This document shows, one piece after another, positions 1 to 8,802 of a stretch of 53,697 bases of DNA. How positions within the stretch are numbered: position 1 is the first letter of the stretch; every line of letters begins with the position of its first letter. The translations under genes and the position numbers were made by a program. This DNA is from Leisingera sp. JC1. GTDB taxonomy: Bacteria; Pseudomonadota; Alphaproteobacteria; Rhodobacterales; Rhodobacteraceae. The notes beneath the pieces were generated by a model. That model was not told where the DNA came from. It saw only the letters and a list, made by a program, of their open reading frames with translations, and made no database searches. The stretch lies in NCBI RefSeq assembly GCF_001679925.1, contig NZ_LYUZ01000082.1:57310-111006 (forward strand), in the 5' to 3' direction.

Positions 1-787
1 GCCCAGTTTTCTTTGTGATGACTTTGGCTGCCCGCCCTGTCGGGGCCGCAAGCGCGAACATCCGCCCTTGGGCAAGCAAGAACTCGGTCAGACCACCCGC
101 AAGGAAGGTTTTCCCCGTTCCCGCATAGCCTTTCAGCAAAAATACCCGCTGGGTGTCGTCTGCGAGGAATCCATCGAGCGCCGAAATGCCCCTCTGCTGG
201 TCGGCCGTGAGCTCCTCTTCGAACATGTCCCACAACGAGATCCGCGTCTGCGGTGGCCTGACCAGGGTCTCTAGGCCAGCGTAGCGGTTTTGGACAATGT
301 TCTCCCTCGCGTCGGCTGGGCACATGTCCTGCGAGGTCTCATGACATGCTGAAGGCGTTATGGACGCGGCACGTCCCCGCGCTTGCCAGTCAATATCCGG
401 GCGCATTTCAAGGCAGAACCAAGCGGTCAGCGAGAGGGCGTCATCGAGCAGATCGTGGGCTTCAGCCACCGATACAGGACGCTTTCCGTGTGCGGCGATG
501 TTTCCGAGTTTCCGGACGGTGTGCAAAAGCCCCAGAATCCGCCGATCCAGAAGATTATTATGCTGAAGCAGTTGCAGGCGGTCGAACTGCTTCTCTTCAT
601 CGTTCAATTGCAAACCATGGTGCCGAAAAAGGTGGCAAACCATTGCCTCCGAAAAGCTGCGTAGGCGGATGGTCGAAAAATCAGGGAGCTTGTCGGCATT
701 CTGCTCTGCTTCGGTCGCCAGCGTATGCAGGTCCGGCCAGAGAGGCAGCAACACGCCAAAGCGCTCTGGATTTCCCGTCATATCCAT
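1..787 (-). CDS. DUF4145-like domain fused to RecD-type helicase, N-terminal part
   Basis: My own reverse-strand reading is open from the ATG at 787 to the left edge, about 262 residues. Residues 1-135 resemble a DUF4145 domain, with the segment LGNIAAHGKRPVSVAEAHDL. A superfamily 1 helicase/ATPase domain begins near residue 175, with a Walker A motif GYAGTGKT and then APTGRAAKV, as in RecD/TraA-like helicases. GGGGGA lies five bases before the start. DUF4145 is also known at the N-terminus of restriction and helicase proteins. It is the last gene of a leftward set with XRE and DUF4258. A role in DNA processing, transfer or defence is inferred; the C-terminal motor is outside the window. Confidence 0.75.
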   Translation of the reverse strand, partial: MDMTGNPERFGVLLPLWPDLHTLATEAEQNADKLPDFSTIRLRSFSEAMVCHLFRHHGLQLNDEEKQFDRLQLLQHNNLLDRRILGLLHTVRKLGNIAAHGKRPVSVAEAHDLLDDALSLTAWFCLEMRPDIDWQARGRAASITPSACHETSQDMCPADARENIVQNRYAGLETLVRPPQTRISLWDMFEEELTADQQRGISALDGFLADDTQRVFLLKGYAGTGKTFLAGGLTEFLLAQGRMFALAAPTGRAAKVITKKTG

Positions 788-1030
788 GGTGTCCCCCTTT
801 ACTGGCAAACGGCATCTCTTGCGGAAATAGTCTCCAGGCTTCTGCGCTAGATCACCCTGGAATCGTATGCCTTTGAAATCGGGCCGAAATGGGGGGTAAG
901 CATGACATTCCACCAGCTAAATTGGAGGCTAGACAAGCCTCGCTGCGAGGGCAACCTCTCGATCGTCGAAGAGCGGGACTTGCCGCGCGGCATGCGGGCT
1001 GCTGGGATGAGAACTGCATTACCTGCATCA

Positions 1031-1525
1031 TTAGAGCAGCCGCCCGTCAGATCCCAAATATACGCCATCCGACAAATAAATCGGCGCGCCCTCGGCAATG
1101 CACAGGTCGTCATATAGATCGCGAAGATCGCTGCAGCCGGCGGTGTGGTCGACCTCTGCCGGCTGCCCCAGATATCGGGCCATCTCATCGGCCAGTAGAG
1201 TAAGGGCGTCGAACAACTGATCCCGCGTGCCGGACAGGCAGATCTCGGCGAACCTGCGGCCTTTGCCATCGCTGTCGATGCAAAGGTCCACCTCGCCCCC
1301 GGCAATTTTCTGGGTCCGCACCTGCAGGGCGTTGATCAACGCTTCGCGGTCCCGGTAGATCGGCGGGGCGCCAAAATCGCTAGCGGTGGCCGTCTTGATG
1401 GCCCCGCGTTGGTGGCCGCCGATGCTGCCAATGGTCAGGCGGAGCAACGTGTGCTCTCCTGCTACGGCATAATACTGTTCGCGCGCATGGTAGAATTTTG
1501 TGGATTGATAGATAATAGCGGACAT
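1031..1525 (-). CDS. Hypothetical protein, 164 aa
   Basis: I do not recognise a family. The start at 1525 (MSAIIYQS) was chosen because AAGGATG precedes it by a few bases; the longer reading from 1594 has no such site. The product looks soluble, with mixed alpha/beta composition, no signal peptide and no membrane segment. It has an acidic C-terminal half and ends YLGSDGRLL. It lies 99 bp downstream of the DUF4258 gene and 243 bp upstream of the helicase gene on the same strand, so it probably belongs to the same accessory module. Function unknown. Confidence 0.6.
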   Translation of the reverse strand: MSAIIYQSTKFYHAREQYYAVAGEHTLLRLTIGSIGGHQRGAIKTATASDFGAPPIYRDREALINALQVRTQKIAGGEVDLCIDSDGKGRRFAEICLSGTRDQLFDALTLLADEMARYLGQPAEVDHTAGCSDLRDLYDDLCIAEGAPIYLSDGVYLGSDGRLL

Positions 1526-1624
1526 GTTGCATCCTTCGCTTGCATGGTCTTGAGTTAAGCGCGCAGCGGTATCGTTCGTGGGCGTACCACTCACACGACG
1601 CGCATTCTGCGGTCCCTTGAAAAA

Positions 1625-1960
1625 TCACATGTACTTGGTGTTCCGAAGGCAGGAATTGCTGCGGAACGGTCGTGATCGGCCTTTGCGCTGGTGATAACAG
1701 GTCACGACATTACCTGCGGCGTCGACAATCGCCCTCACCTTGGTCGCAGCTGCAATCATCTCCTCATCGAGGCCAGCGGCTGTCAGGTGCCGGACGGTCC
1801 GTCCTGACAAGATGTACTCCTCGCAATCATGCCGCGCCTTGACCCGTGTCCCATGCAGAAGGACAAGTTCGAGACTGTCGTGCCGAATACTCCGTTGGGC
1901 CATACGCGTTGCCGCATGGTTGCTGAGGACGAAAGAGGCGTCTGCACACATAGCCATCAT
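1625..1960 (-). CDS. DUF4258 domain protein
   Basis: The 111-residue product matches the DUF4258 pattern: a histidine-bearing opening (LSNHAATRMAQRSI), a central strand region and a C-terminal VRAIVDAAGNVVTCYHQ segment. This small domain recalls BrnT/RelE-like toxins, though no activity is established here. The ATG at 1960 overlaps the stop of the upstream XRE gene as ATGA, with a GAGGAGGAG ribosome site inside that gene's end, so translation is probably coupled. The pairing with an HTH protein recalls a toxin-antitoxin operon; that is inference. Confidence 0.65.
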   Translation of the reverse strand: MMAMCADASFVLSNHAATRMAQRSIRHDSLELVLLHGTRVKARHDCEEYILSGRTVRHLTAAGLDEEMIAAATKVRAIVDAAGNVVTCYHQRKGRSRPFRSNSCLRNTKYM

Positions 1961-3120
1961 GCCCACTCCTCCTCGAACTGCTTTTTGAGCTTGGAGCGGT
2001 GACGCTGGAGTTCTTCAAAGCGGCGATAGATCGGATCTTCGAACGGGAAAACCAAGGCAATTTTGCCGCCTTCAGAGGCCGCAGCTTTGCGGCTCTGATA
2101 CTCAGAAAGCGTATCTTCGTTGAGATGCAAATCTTCCTGGAACGGGTTCACCCAGCTTTGAACACGGTCATCATCCGTATACCGCTCAGGGTACCAACCT
2201 TCTTCATGGCAATGCTTCGCCACGAGGTCATCATACTCCGCGGCCAGTTCCGGATGGCGTTCGGCATAGAACGCGCGCCAGGCCTTCAGCTTCTTGAGAC
2301 CTGCCTTCCGCTGTTCCTCCATGCCCTGCTCATGCGCTTCCCGAATGGCCTTAGCAAGCTCTTCAATCGAGAGGCCACCGCCCTTGGCTTCCTTGGCCTG
2401 ATGCAAAACCGAGGACAGCCGAATGCGTCCTTTCGCGATGGCCTCAGCCAGCTGCGGTTGCCCCCCAGAGAGAGCCTCTACGAGCTCAATGTCCGATATA
2501 AATCCGGCCGCATTCGGGGCCTCTTCGACCGCTGCCCCCACGAACCACTTTGTGTCGACGTGGTCTGAAATCTGCGCCGACAGCCGAACGATTGCCTCGC
2601 TGAACAGATTCCGCGACGTTTCGGTGCCAGGGTGTGACGTCTCGATTCCGAAGCATTTTTTGAGCTTGCTGGCTTGGTCCTCAAGGTGCCCCCCTTGCAG
2701 ACGCGGATCGGAGAGGCCGTTTTCAAAGGCAAGGCGAGCTACTTCGTCGTCCTGCACCGGCACTTTCAGTGCATGTCCGGCCACAATCGAAAAGAGAACG
2801 GGTGCCAGTTCCATGATCTGCTTCTGGCTGACCCCATAACGCCAACGCATGAGTTCGTAGGCATTGTGGGACGCAGCAGAAACATGGGCCTGGATGGACA
2901 CTTCTCCCAAGTCCACGTCGGCAAAGAACGGATCGAAATCCTGAGGCTTGCAGTTCAAAACGCGGGCAATCGCCTCCAGATCCTTGGGCTTAGGCGGATT
3001 GGTTCCCGCTAGCCAGCGACTTACTGTGCGCTTATGCTTCTTGATCGCTGCGGCGAGTTCGTCGCGCGATTTCCCCTCTGCTTTCAGCTTCTTCTTGAGA
3101 AGTTCTGCCTTGAACGCCAT
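1957..3120 (-). CDS. Long XRE-family DNA-binding protein
   Basis: The 387-residue product has an N-terminal XRE helix-turn-helix at about residues 8-60 (RDELAAAIKKHKRTVSRWLAG). A long, mainly helical, charged region of unknown family follows, including a Lys/Glu-rich stretch near residues 255-290. The start at 3120 is preferred over 3141 because AGGGAGG lies 6 bases before it. It overlaps the DUF4258 gene by four bases. Its promoter region carries a repeated GCCATTTT element and an inverted repeat, so it may regulate itself. Sensor or effector function of the long C-terminal part is unknown. Confidence 0.65.
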   Translation of the reverse strand: MAFKAELLKKKLKAEGKSRDELAAAIKKHKRTVSRWLAGTNPPKPKDLEAIARVLNCKPQDFDPFFADVDLGEVSIQAHVSAASHNAYELMRWRYGVSQKQIMELAPVLFSIVAGHALKVPVQDDEVARLAFENGLSDPRLQGGHLEDQASKLKKCFGIETSHPGTETSRNLFSEAIVRLSAQISDHVDTKWFVGAAVEEAPNAAGFISDIELVEALSGGQPQLAEAIAKGRIRLSSVLHQAKEAKGGGLSIEELAKAIREAHEQGMEEQRKAGLKKLKAWRAFYAERHPELAAEYDDLVAKHCHEEGWYPERYTDDDRVQSWVNPFQEDLHLNEDTLSEYQSRKAAASEGGKIALVFPFEDPIYRRFEELQRHRSKLKKQFEEEWA

Positions 3121-3154
3121 CGGTGCCTCCCTTGTGTCCATGACATCAAGGTAG

Positions 3155-3271
3155 GTGCCATTTTATCCTATGTAAATTTGGCATTTTCTGTCACAAATCG
3201 GGGAGAGTTGGCTGAGAATGTCCTCCTTTTCGACTACATTTGTTTTGATATGACAAAATGAGTGCCATTTT
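3155..3271. promoter_or_regulatory. Candidate operator of the XRE gene
   Basis: GTGCCATTTT occurs at 3155-3164 and 3262-3271, and a related GGCATTTT at 3180-3187. The distal copy forms an inverted repeat, AAAATG at 3255-3260 and CATTTT at 3266-3271. The sites lie just upstream of the XRE start in an AT-richer stretch. Binding by the XRE product is inference. Confidence 0.4.
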
Positions 3272-3365
3272 TGCCGAGATGAATACTTAAGTCGGCGCAA
3301 CCAAATCAAGCAATGTACGTCAGCAATCGCTTAGATTGTATCTTGGCGGGCCGCATGCCTTCCTC

Positions 3366-3480
3366 ACAAAATACGGCGGCGGCTTCGGTCGCTTTCACAC
3401 CGATGGCCATGTCGAAAGCGATAACAACATTGTCGAATGCGTGTTCCGTCCGATCCCCTGAACCGCAAGAACAAGGTCCT
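3366..3480 (+). pseudogene. Degenerate IS66 TnpC C-terminal remnant
   Basis: A forward reading gives GRFHTDGHVESDNNIVECVF followed by RPI, which resembles the conserved C-terminus of IS66-family TnpC (DNNxxERxxRP). A stop follows, and the expected LNRKN continuation appears in another frame, so a frameshift is present. No start, terminal repeats or other IS66 genes are visible. It is a short scar of a past insertion between the XRE gene and the transfer genes. Confidence 0.5.
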
Positions 3481-3484
3481 CGCA

Positions 3485-5335
3485 TCACGCATATTCTGCA
3501 ATGATGGCCCGTGTCGTCTGGACCGCAGCTGCCAGTTCTGCTCTATCCGGCTCCTTGAGCCCCAGCCCCACCGGATCAAATGACAACTGCACTGGCCCAC
3601 CTCCACTAGCTCCCGCGCGAGCTGCTCGACCCCGCGCGCGATTTGGCCGCGAAGGCGTGGAACTCTGCGTATTCGATACGGGCATCTCCGCCGTTGCCGG
3701 TGAGGTCGCTACCCCAGAACCATTTGCGCCTGCGGCCGCCCGCACTTCCTGCAGCTCTTGCTTCAGCTTCTCGACCGTCTCGCGAGTCTCGGACATCTGT
3801 CGGTCCCGCCGAAGGCCGTCCTCGTCCGGATATGGGAAGCTTCCCGATTGACCGGCGTGCAGAACCTTCAACACCGGGTCCTCGAAATATTTCACCCTTT
3901 TTGCGCGGATGGGCATCTGCGCGTCGATCACAAGGATGACCTCGTCGAGGTCCATGCGCCGGGCCTCATCCTCTGTCAGAAGCGGGGTATCTTCTGTCCT
4001 CTCCGAAACGCTGCGCCCCTCGAATGGATTGCGTCCAACAGCGCGGGAGCGGGTCACCACACGCTTGGTGGTCTTGCCGACGGCCTGGCTCAACTCCTCG
4101 ATTGTCTTCTGCTCGGATGGGGTGAGGTAGAGCTTCACTCCGGCGCCGCCCTGAAGCGACCGGCGGGTGTTCTCACCATAGATCTCGTCCAGCGCCGGAA
4201 TGGTCTGGGTGACAATGGCGAGGTTGCCGCCGAAGGAGCGCAGAGTTTTGATGCTCTCGGCGACGATCGGCAATTTGCCGAGCCGGTCGAACTCGTCGAG
4301 CAAGATCATGACCGGCCACGGCTCGTCATCGCCGGGTTCCCGCGCCTGCAGCGAGGCAATCAGGTCCGAAAAGAAGAGGCGGATCAGCGGGGCAAGCGGG
4401 CGGATCATCTCGGATTCGACCACAAGATAGATCGCATGTGGGCGGCGGCGGATATCCCGGAATGAGAAGTCAGAGGTCGCGGTGGCCGCGTCGATCGCGC
4501 GGTTGTCCCAAGTGTCGAGACCCGATGTCATCAGGAGGGAGAGGTAGGAAGTGAGGGTGTCGTTGTTGGTCGATGCCATACGCTCGAAGATCAGTTTGGC
4601 CGACTTGTTCTTCACCTCCTGCGAACGCTTCAGGTATTCCTTCTGCTTGTCGCCCCCCGAGGCTGTGATGCGGTAAATCTCGCCGATGGTCGGAACGCCG
4701 CGCTCGAAGGCCAGAAGACCGGCCGCTACGAAGAGGTCGATACCCCCGGCTAAAAGCCCGCTCAGCTTTTCATTGTCGGTCTGCAGGAAGAGCTTGGCGG
4801 TGAGTTTCAGCTCCATCTGCTGCCGGTCGGGGTTGGTCATGGCAGCAATGCGCGCCAGCGGGTTGTAGCGATGCGTCGGTCGGTCCCAGTCGGTCGGCGC
4901 GAAGCGGAAAACCTTGTCCCCCATGCTGGCGCGGAAGCGCGAGGTCTCGCGGAAGTTCTCGCCCTTCACGTCGAGCACCACGGCCGAGCCCTTGTAGGTC
5001 AGCAGGTTCGGGATCACAAAGAAACCGTTCCTCTTCATCTCGCTGCGGGTCTGCCAATGCGTCGTCCCGAAGCGGGTCAATGCATCCCCCAGAAGCGTGA
5101 CGCTCAGCATCAGCGATGCCAGTCCGAAGCCGCCAAGGATGAGGTTCACCCAGAGGAAGTCTTTCGGTGCAGACTGAGACAGACCCCGATATTCGCGGGC
5201 AAGCAGGGTGACGTCGAAACGCGTGAGTGAAAGCCCATAGCGGAACATGACATAGCCGCTCGCCACGACATAGCCCATGGCGAGGCCGACCAGCACGAGG
5301 CTCAACACACCGAGGGCAATCTTGCCTTTATCCAT
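3485..5335 (-). CDS. VirD4/TraG-type coupling protein lacking P-loop segment
   Basis: The 616-residue product has two N-terminal membrane segments (about 5-30 and 60-85). The VirD4 landmarks VIPNLLTYKGSAVVLDVKGE, the Walker B-like PVMILLDEFDRLGK and the late QGGAGVKLYLTPSEQ are present. Type IV coupling proteins bring the relaxosome to the secretion channel. In relatives a stretch with the Walker A motif lies between the EMKRNG-like segment and VIPNLL. Here EMKRNGFF runs straight into VIPNLL, so about 40 residues with the P-loop seem deleted in frame near 5020. The start at 5335 overlaps the relaxase stop, indicating coupling. The family is clear; activity is doubtful. Confidence 0.88.
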   Translation of the reverse strand: MDKGKIALGVLSLVLVGLAMGYVVASGYVMFRYGLSLTRFDVTLLAREYRGLSQSAPKDFLWVNLILGGFGLASLMLSVTLLGDALTRFGTTHWQTRSEMKRNGFFVIPNLLTYKGSAVVLDVKGENFRETSRFRASMGDKVFRFAPTDWDRPTHRYNPLARIAAMTNPDRQQMELKLTAKLFLQTDNEKLSGLLAGGIDLFVAAGLLAFERGVPTIGEIYRITASGGDKQKEYLKRSQEVKNKSAKLIFERMASTNNDTLTSYLSLLMTSGLDTWDNRAIDAATATSDFSFRDIRRRPHAIYLVVESEMIRPLAPLIRLFFSDLIASLQAREPGDDEPWPVMILLDEFDRLGKLPIVAESIKTLRSFGGNLAIVTQTIPALDEIYGENTRRSLQGGAGVKLYLTPSEQKTIEELSQAVGKTTKRVVTRSRAVGRNPFEGRSVSERTEDTPLLTEDEARRMDLDEVILVIDAQMPIRAKRVKYFEDPVLKVLHAGQSGSFPYPDEDGLRRDRQMSETRETVEKLKQELQEVRAAAGANGSGVATSPATAEMPVSNTQSSTPSRPNRARGRAARAGASGGGPVQLSFDPVGLGLKEPDRAELAAAVQTTRAIIAEYA

Positions 5336-7676
5336 GGGTGATCCCCTTCTCGCCATGGGTCGCGGCGTGGCGCGAGCGCTGCGCCTCGATCTGCTCTTCG
5401 GCCAATGCATCGAGAACGCGCTCCATCGCCGGGCCATGCGCAGTGACCTCGCTGCTCTGGAGATAGGTCTTGGCGAGTTCCAGTTGGCGCAGCGGATCCT
5501 TGGTAAACTTGTCCAGGACGTCCGCATTTCCCGCCCTCAGCGCGTCGATTGCGTCGGGGCTTAGACGTTCGTTCACTTGCCGGACGATGTCATGTCGCTC
5601 TGCCTCGGATATCGGATCTCCGGCGTCGGCGTTCCGCACGAAGGCCATGACGGTTGGGGCGGCCTCTTCCAGGTAGCGACGCTCGGCGTAGTCCTGTCGC
5701 GCCTGGTCCTCGATCTCGAAACTGCGCTCGCTGATATAGGCACGTGACGCGCCGAGCGAACGAAGGTAGTTGATTTCATCCTGGACGGCCTGCCCGAATT
5801 CATCATCCGGCATCTCCGTGCGATAGCGGGCGAGGGTGCGGAACTCTTCGGTGATTGGACCGAGATGATCCGAAGGATCACGCAAGGCGAGGTCCATGTC
5901 GCCAGCATGAAGCGTGCGGTCCTGTTCCGATACCGCGTATTGCGGCGGCTTTCGGCTGTCGGTCATCTGGTCCCAGGCCATCGACGCCAGTTCGGCATGC
6001 TGCGGGGATCTCTGCGAGTAGGCGTCGAACGCGGCGCGGGCCTCTTCAACCTCCACGGCGCCCGCCCGCCTTACAGACGGGTCGTCAGAGAACGGATGAT
6101 CGAAATCCGTCCGGCGGAACTGCGCCACCAGCGCTCTGAACGCCTGCCGCTCCGATGGGGCAAAGATGTCGGACCCGTCTTGCGCGAGATCACTCCCAGG
6201 TGTCGTCAACCGCTCACCAAGCGCTGCCTCAGCGTCATCCACCTCGTCGACCTCGGTTGGCGCGCGCAGGACGCGTACATCGGTCAAAACATCGCCCAGC
6301 CGAACATGCACGGCTTCCAGCCGGTCGAGCGCTTCTTCCCGGTCCGCAGATTTCTCCAGATCGAGGTCGCTTGCTTTGGCAATCCCCTGCAGATCCTGTG
6401 CCAGCCACTGGCGCTCCAATGCGGCATTGCCTGCCCCCTCCCGCAGGCGCGCGGCCACAGCCTCGGCATCGATGCCCGTGCCTTGCAACGCCTCGGCCAG
6501 CTTTGGTGCCACCTCTCCATCGTCAAGACGCGCGAGGTGTTCTTCACTTAAGTTCGGCCTTGCATAGATGCCGTCCCGGGATGGGGCATCGACCAGGGCG
6601 GCGGAGCGATCCCCGAGCGGGTTCAAATGCGCGACCGAGGCCAGAACGTCGGTCAGCTTGCGCTCGATCACCGGCCTCTCGGCCGCCGGCGCCCTGTCGA
6701 TCGCCGCCTCGATCTGGCGAATGTTCTGAGAAAACTCGGTGATCAGCGTGTCGAACGCTGCTTCGTCTTGGGACATGTAGATGGCTCCGTCAGATTGAAT
6801 CTGACCGCCGCTGGCAAGGATGGTGCTGGCCCTCTCGAGCGCCTCGGACACGTCTTCGAAATTCGAACGGGACGCCTCCGCCGCGAGCCCGCGATAGATC
6901 AAAGTGTTGTGCCGGACGGTTTCCAGAGCGGCCGCCAGGTCAGCACCGGTTCTCTGGCGCTCGACTGGGGGACGACCTTCGTCGCGAGCCTTGTAGATTT
7001 CATCGATCTCGGCGCGGTAGGTCGTGACGCCGCGATCCAGACGACGCGTTGCCTCGAGCCGGATCCCGTGTCCTCTGGCCGCTTCGACCATCGCCTCGCG
7101 AAAGGCGTCGTAGTTGAAGTGATGATCCTTCCCGAGAAAGAACATTTCGCCATCCTTGCTGCGGCGGTTCAGAACGATATGCGCATGTGGATGCGCGCGA
7201 TCTTGGTGTATTGCAGCAATATAGTCGAATTGCGAGCCCTCACCTTGAAAGAACTTCTCGCAGACGGCCTGGGTGATATCGCGCACCTCTTCACCACTGG
7301 TCCCAACCGGGAATGCCATCAGCAGATGCGACGTATGGCCAAGCTTGGGGCTGTAGCGCTCGTTCCACTGGTTCTCGAACCGCCGCGCCACTCGGTTGAT
7401 CTCGGCTTCCGAGAGTTGCTTCTTCCCGTCATGGGTGCCGCGGCTGTCGAGGATATGGGTCGACTTCGTCGTGAGATATGTGAGCTGCGCCCGTAGCTGC
7501 GCCCCGGTGTGACAGCCCCCTTTCGAGATAGCCTTGAAGATCGCGGGCGAATAGCCGCGCGCGGCCCGAACCATCTGCGCGCGCCTGGAAAGCCCCTGCC
7601 AGGATCCCGAAACCCGGCTCCAGCCGCGGTCAAAGAGCGCCGGGTCGATGCCACGGACCCGGTCACTCCGCGCCAT
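5328..7676 (-). CDS. Relaxase/mobilization nuclease, MobA/VirD2 type
   Basis: The 782-residue product has an N-terminal relaxase domain with the histidine triad HQDRAHPHAHIVLNR near residue 155. This metal site serves strand nicking at oriT. Likely nucleophile tyrosines are upstream, around YLTT and YSPK. The rest is long, acidic and helical, of unknown fold. The ATG at 7676 lies 7 bases after AGAGGG and overlaps the MobC-like gene; the stop overlaps the coupling-protein start. The order mobC-relaxase-virD4 is typical of a mobilization operon. No mating-pair (virB) genes are in the window. Confidence 0.88.
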   Translation of the reverse strand: MARSDRVRGIDPALFDRGWSRVSGSWQGLSRRAQMVRAARGYSPAIFKAISKGGCHTGAQLRAQLTYLTTKSTHILDSRGTHDGKKQLSEAEINRVARRFENQWNERYSPKLGHTSHLLMAFPVGTSGEEVRDITQAVCEKFFQGEGSQFDYIAAIHQDRAHPHAHIVLNRRSKDGEMFFLGKDHHFNYDAFREAMVEAARGHGIRLEATRRLDRGVTTYRAEIDEIYKARDEGRPPVERQRTGADLAAALETVRHNTLIYRGLAAEASRSNFEDVSEALERASTILASGGQIQSDGAIYMSQDEAAFDTLITEFSQNIRQIEAAIDRAPAAERPVIERKLTDVLASVAHLNPLGDRSAALVDAPSRDGIYARPNLSEEHLARLDDGEVAPKLAEALQGTGIDAEAVAARLREGAGNAALERQWLAQDLQGIAKASDLDLEKSADREEALDRLEAVHVRLGDVLTDVRVLRAPTEVDEVDDAEAALGERLTTPGSDLAQDGSDIFAPSERQAFRALVAQFRRTDFDHPFSDDPSVRRAGAVEVEEARAAFDAYSQRSPQHAELASMAWDQMTDSRKPPQYAVSEQDRTLHAGDMDLALRDPSDHLGPITEEFRTLARYRTEMPDDEFGQAVQDEINYLRSLGASRAYISERSFEIEDQARQDYAERRYLEEAAPTVMAFVRNADAGDPISEAERHDIVRQVNERLSPDAIDALRAGNADVLDKFTKDPLRQLELAKTYLQSSEVTAHGPAMERVLDALAEEQIEAQRSRHAATHGEKGITHG

Positions 7677-8250
7677 TCTCATCCCTCTCGGCGAGGCCCG
7701 CCAGGGCAGAGCTGATCTCAAGGTCCAGCAGGCTGCGCCGCGCACGCGACATCTCCTGGACCTGGTCGGCCAGATCGAAGACCAGACCCGCAAGGGCGCG
7801 GACGTCACGGTGACTTGAGGCCGGGTAGGACAGTCTCTCGCCCCGCACCTTGGCCTCGTTCAGACGTCGCGCGATCTGGTTCACGTTGTTGCCGACCCGG
7901 TTGAGTGCGGCGCCGAGGTTGCGCAACTCGTCACACATCTCGTCGTCGGGCAGGAAGACACCTTCGGCCGCCAGCATCAGGCGGCGCATGGCATCCGAGC
8001 GGTGCGCAATCCCGCGCCGCGACAGCGCCGCGTCGAACCGGCGCAGGTCGTCGTCCGAGACCCGGATTCCCACAACCCGCGATCGGCTGCCGTTCGCTGT
8101 CTGACGCTCATCCCGGTGGTTCACCACGTTGTAGATCGTCTTCAGGCTGACATCGTAGCGCGCGGCCAATGACGCTGCGGAGACGCCGTTCCGGCGCTCC
8201 TGGGCGATGGTCGATCGCTCAATCTCTGACAGTCTGCGACGGCGGGGCAT
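7663..8250 (-). CDS. MobC-like relaxosome accessory protein
   Basis: The 195-residue product starts with a resolvase-like helix-turn-helix (residues 8-45, SLAARYDVSLKTIYNVV). It carries the MobC signature LGAALNRVGNNVNQIARRLN near residues 110-130. MobC proteins bind oriT and help the relaxase open the strands. The start at 8250 (MPRRRRLSE) is favoured by composition, but the ribosome site is weak (AGGAACG about 13 bases away). It is the first gene of the leftward mob operon, directly beside the hairpin-rich region, and overlaps the relaxase gene. Confidence 0.8.
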   Translation of the reverse strand: MPRRRRLSEIERSTIAQERRNGVSAASLAARYDVSLKTIYNVVNHRDERQTANGSRSRVVGIRVSDDDLRRFDAALSRRGIAHRSDAMRRLMLAAEGVFLPDDEMCDELRNLGAALNRVGNNVNQIARRLNEAKVRGERLSYPASSHRDVRALAGLVFDLADQVQEMSRARRSLLDLEISSALAGLAERDENGAE

Positions 8251-8284
8251 TTTGAAGTTAACGTTCCTATTTCTTGCCAACTTC

Positions 8285-8481
8285 GTACAAGCCCGCCGAC
8301 TCCCAACGCAAGTGGAGTCGGCCATAAGGGCTTGTACTCAATGTAGAAACTCGCCCTGCAGGGGCGATTTCCCGTCCTTTGTCAAATGGATCGCGCGTCG
8401 CGCTCATTGCACCACGCGATGCGGTCTCCGCATCGCGTATCGCGTCTTTTGCGCCCCGTCTCTTGCATCCCGCAAGACGGG
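8285..8481. other. Candidate oriT: cluster of four inverted repeats
   Basis: Four perfect or near-perfect hairpins are packed between mobC and virC1. (1) 8285-8337 is a nested repeat, outer arms GTACAAGCCC/GGGCTTGTAC and inner arms GCCGACTCC/GGAGTCGGC. (2) 8351-8367 has TCGCCC/GGGCGA arms. (3) 8414-8438 has ACGCGATGCGG/CCGCATCGCGT around a 3-base loop. (4) 8455-8481 has CCCGTC/GACGGG arms followed by TTTT, which may be a terminator. Further right, CGCATCCCGAC occurs at 8598-8608 and 8710-8720. No gene is evident from 8251 to 8802. The position between divergent mobilization genes suggests oriT; the nick site is not identified. Confidence 0.5.
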
Positions 8482-8802
8482 TTTTGCTGCGTGCTGACCG
8501 TCTCGCGTCACCCGCGGAACGAAATATGCAAGACTGCCTCCCGTCGTCTGGAGCGCGCTATCTGTCACCTGCGTTCCGTCCGCAGCACATCGCCAACCGC
8601 ATCCCGACATTTGGAGGGTGTGTGGTGCCCCGCGACGAATGCTGACGGCGCCACGGAAGACGTCGCACGTTCATCGCACAACGCCGCCCGCTGCATGCCA
8701 AACGCGGGTCGCATCCCGACTTCTGCTTGACCCCTCCGCCTCATCCGTTTAACGACATTTTTGCATTATCGTTGCGATTCACTATTTTTGTTGAGGATCA
8801 GA

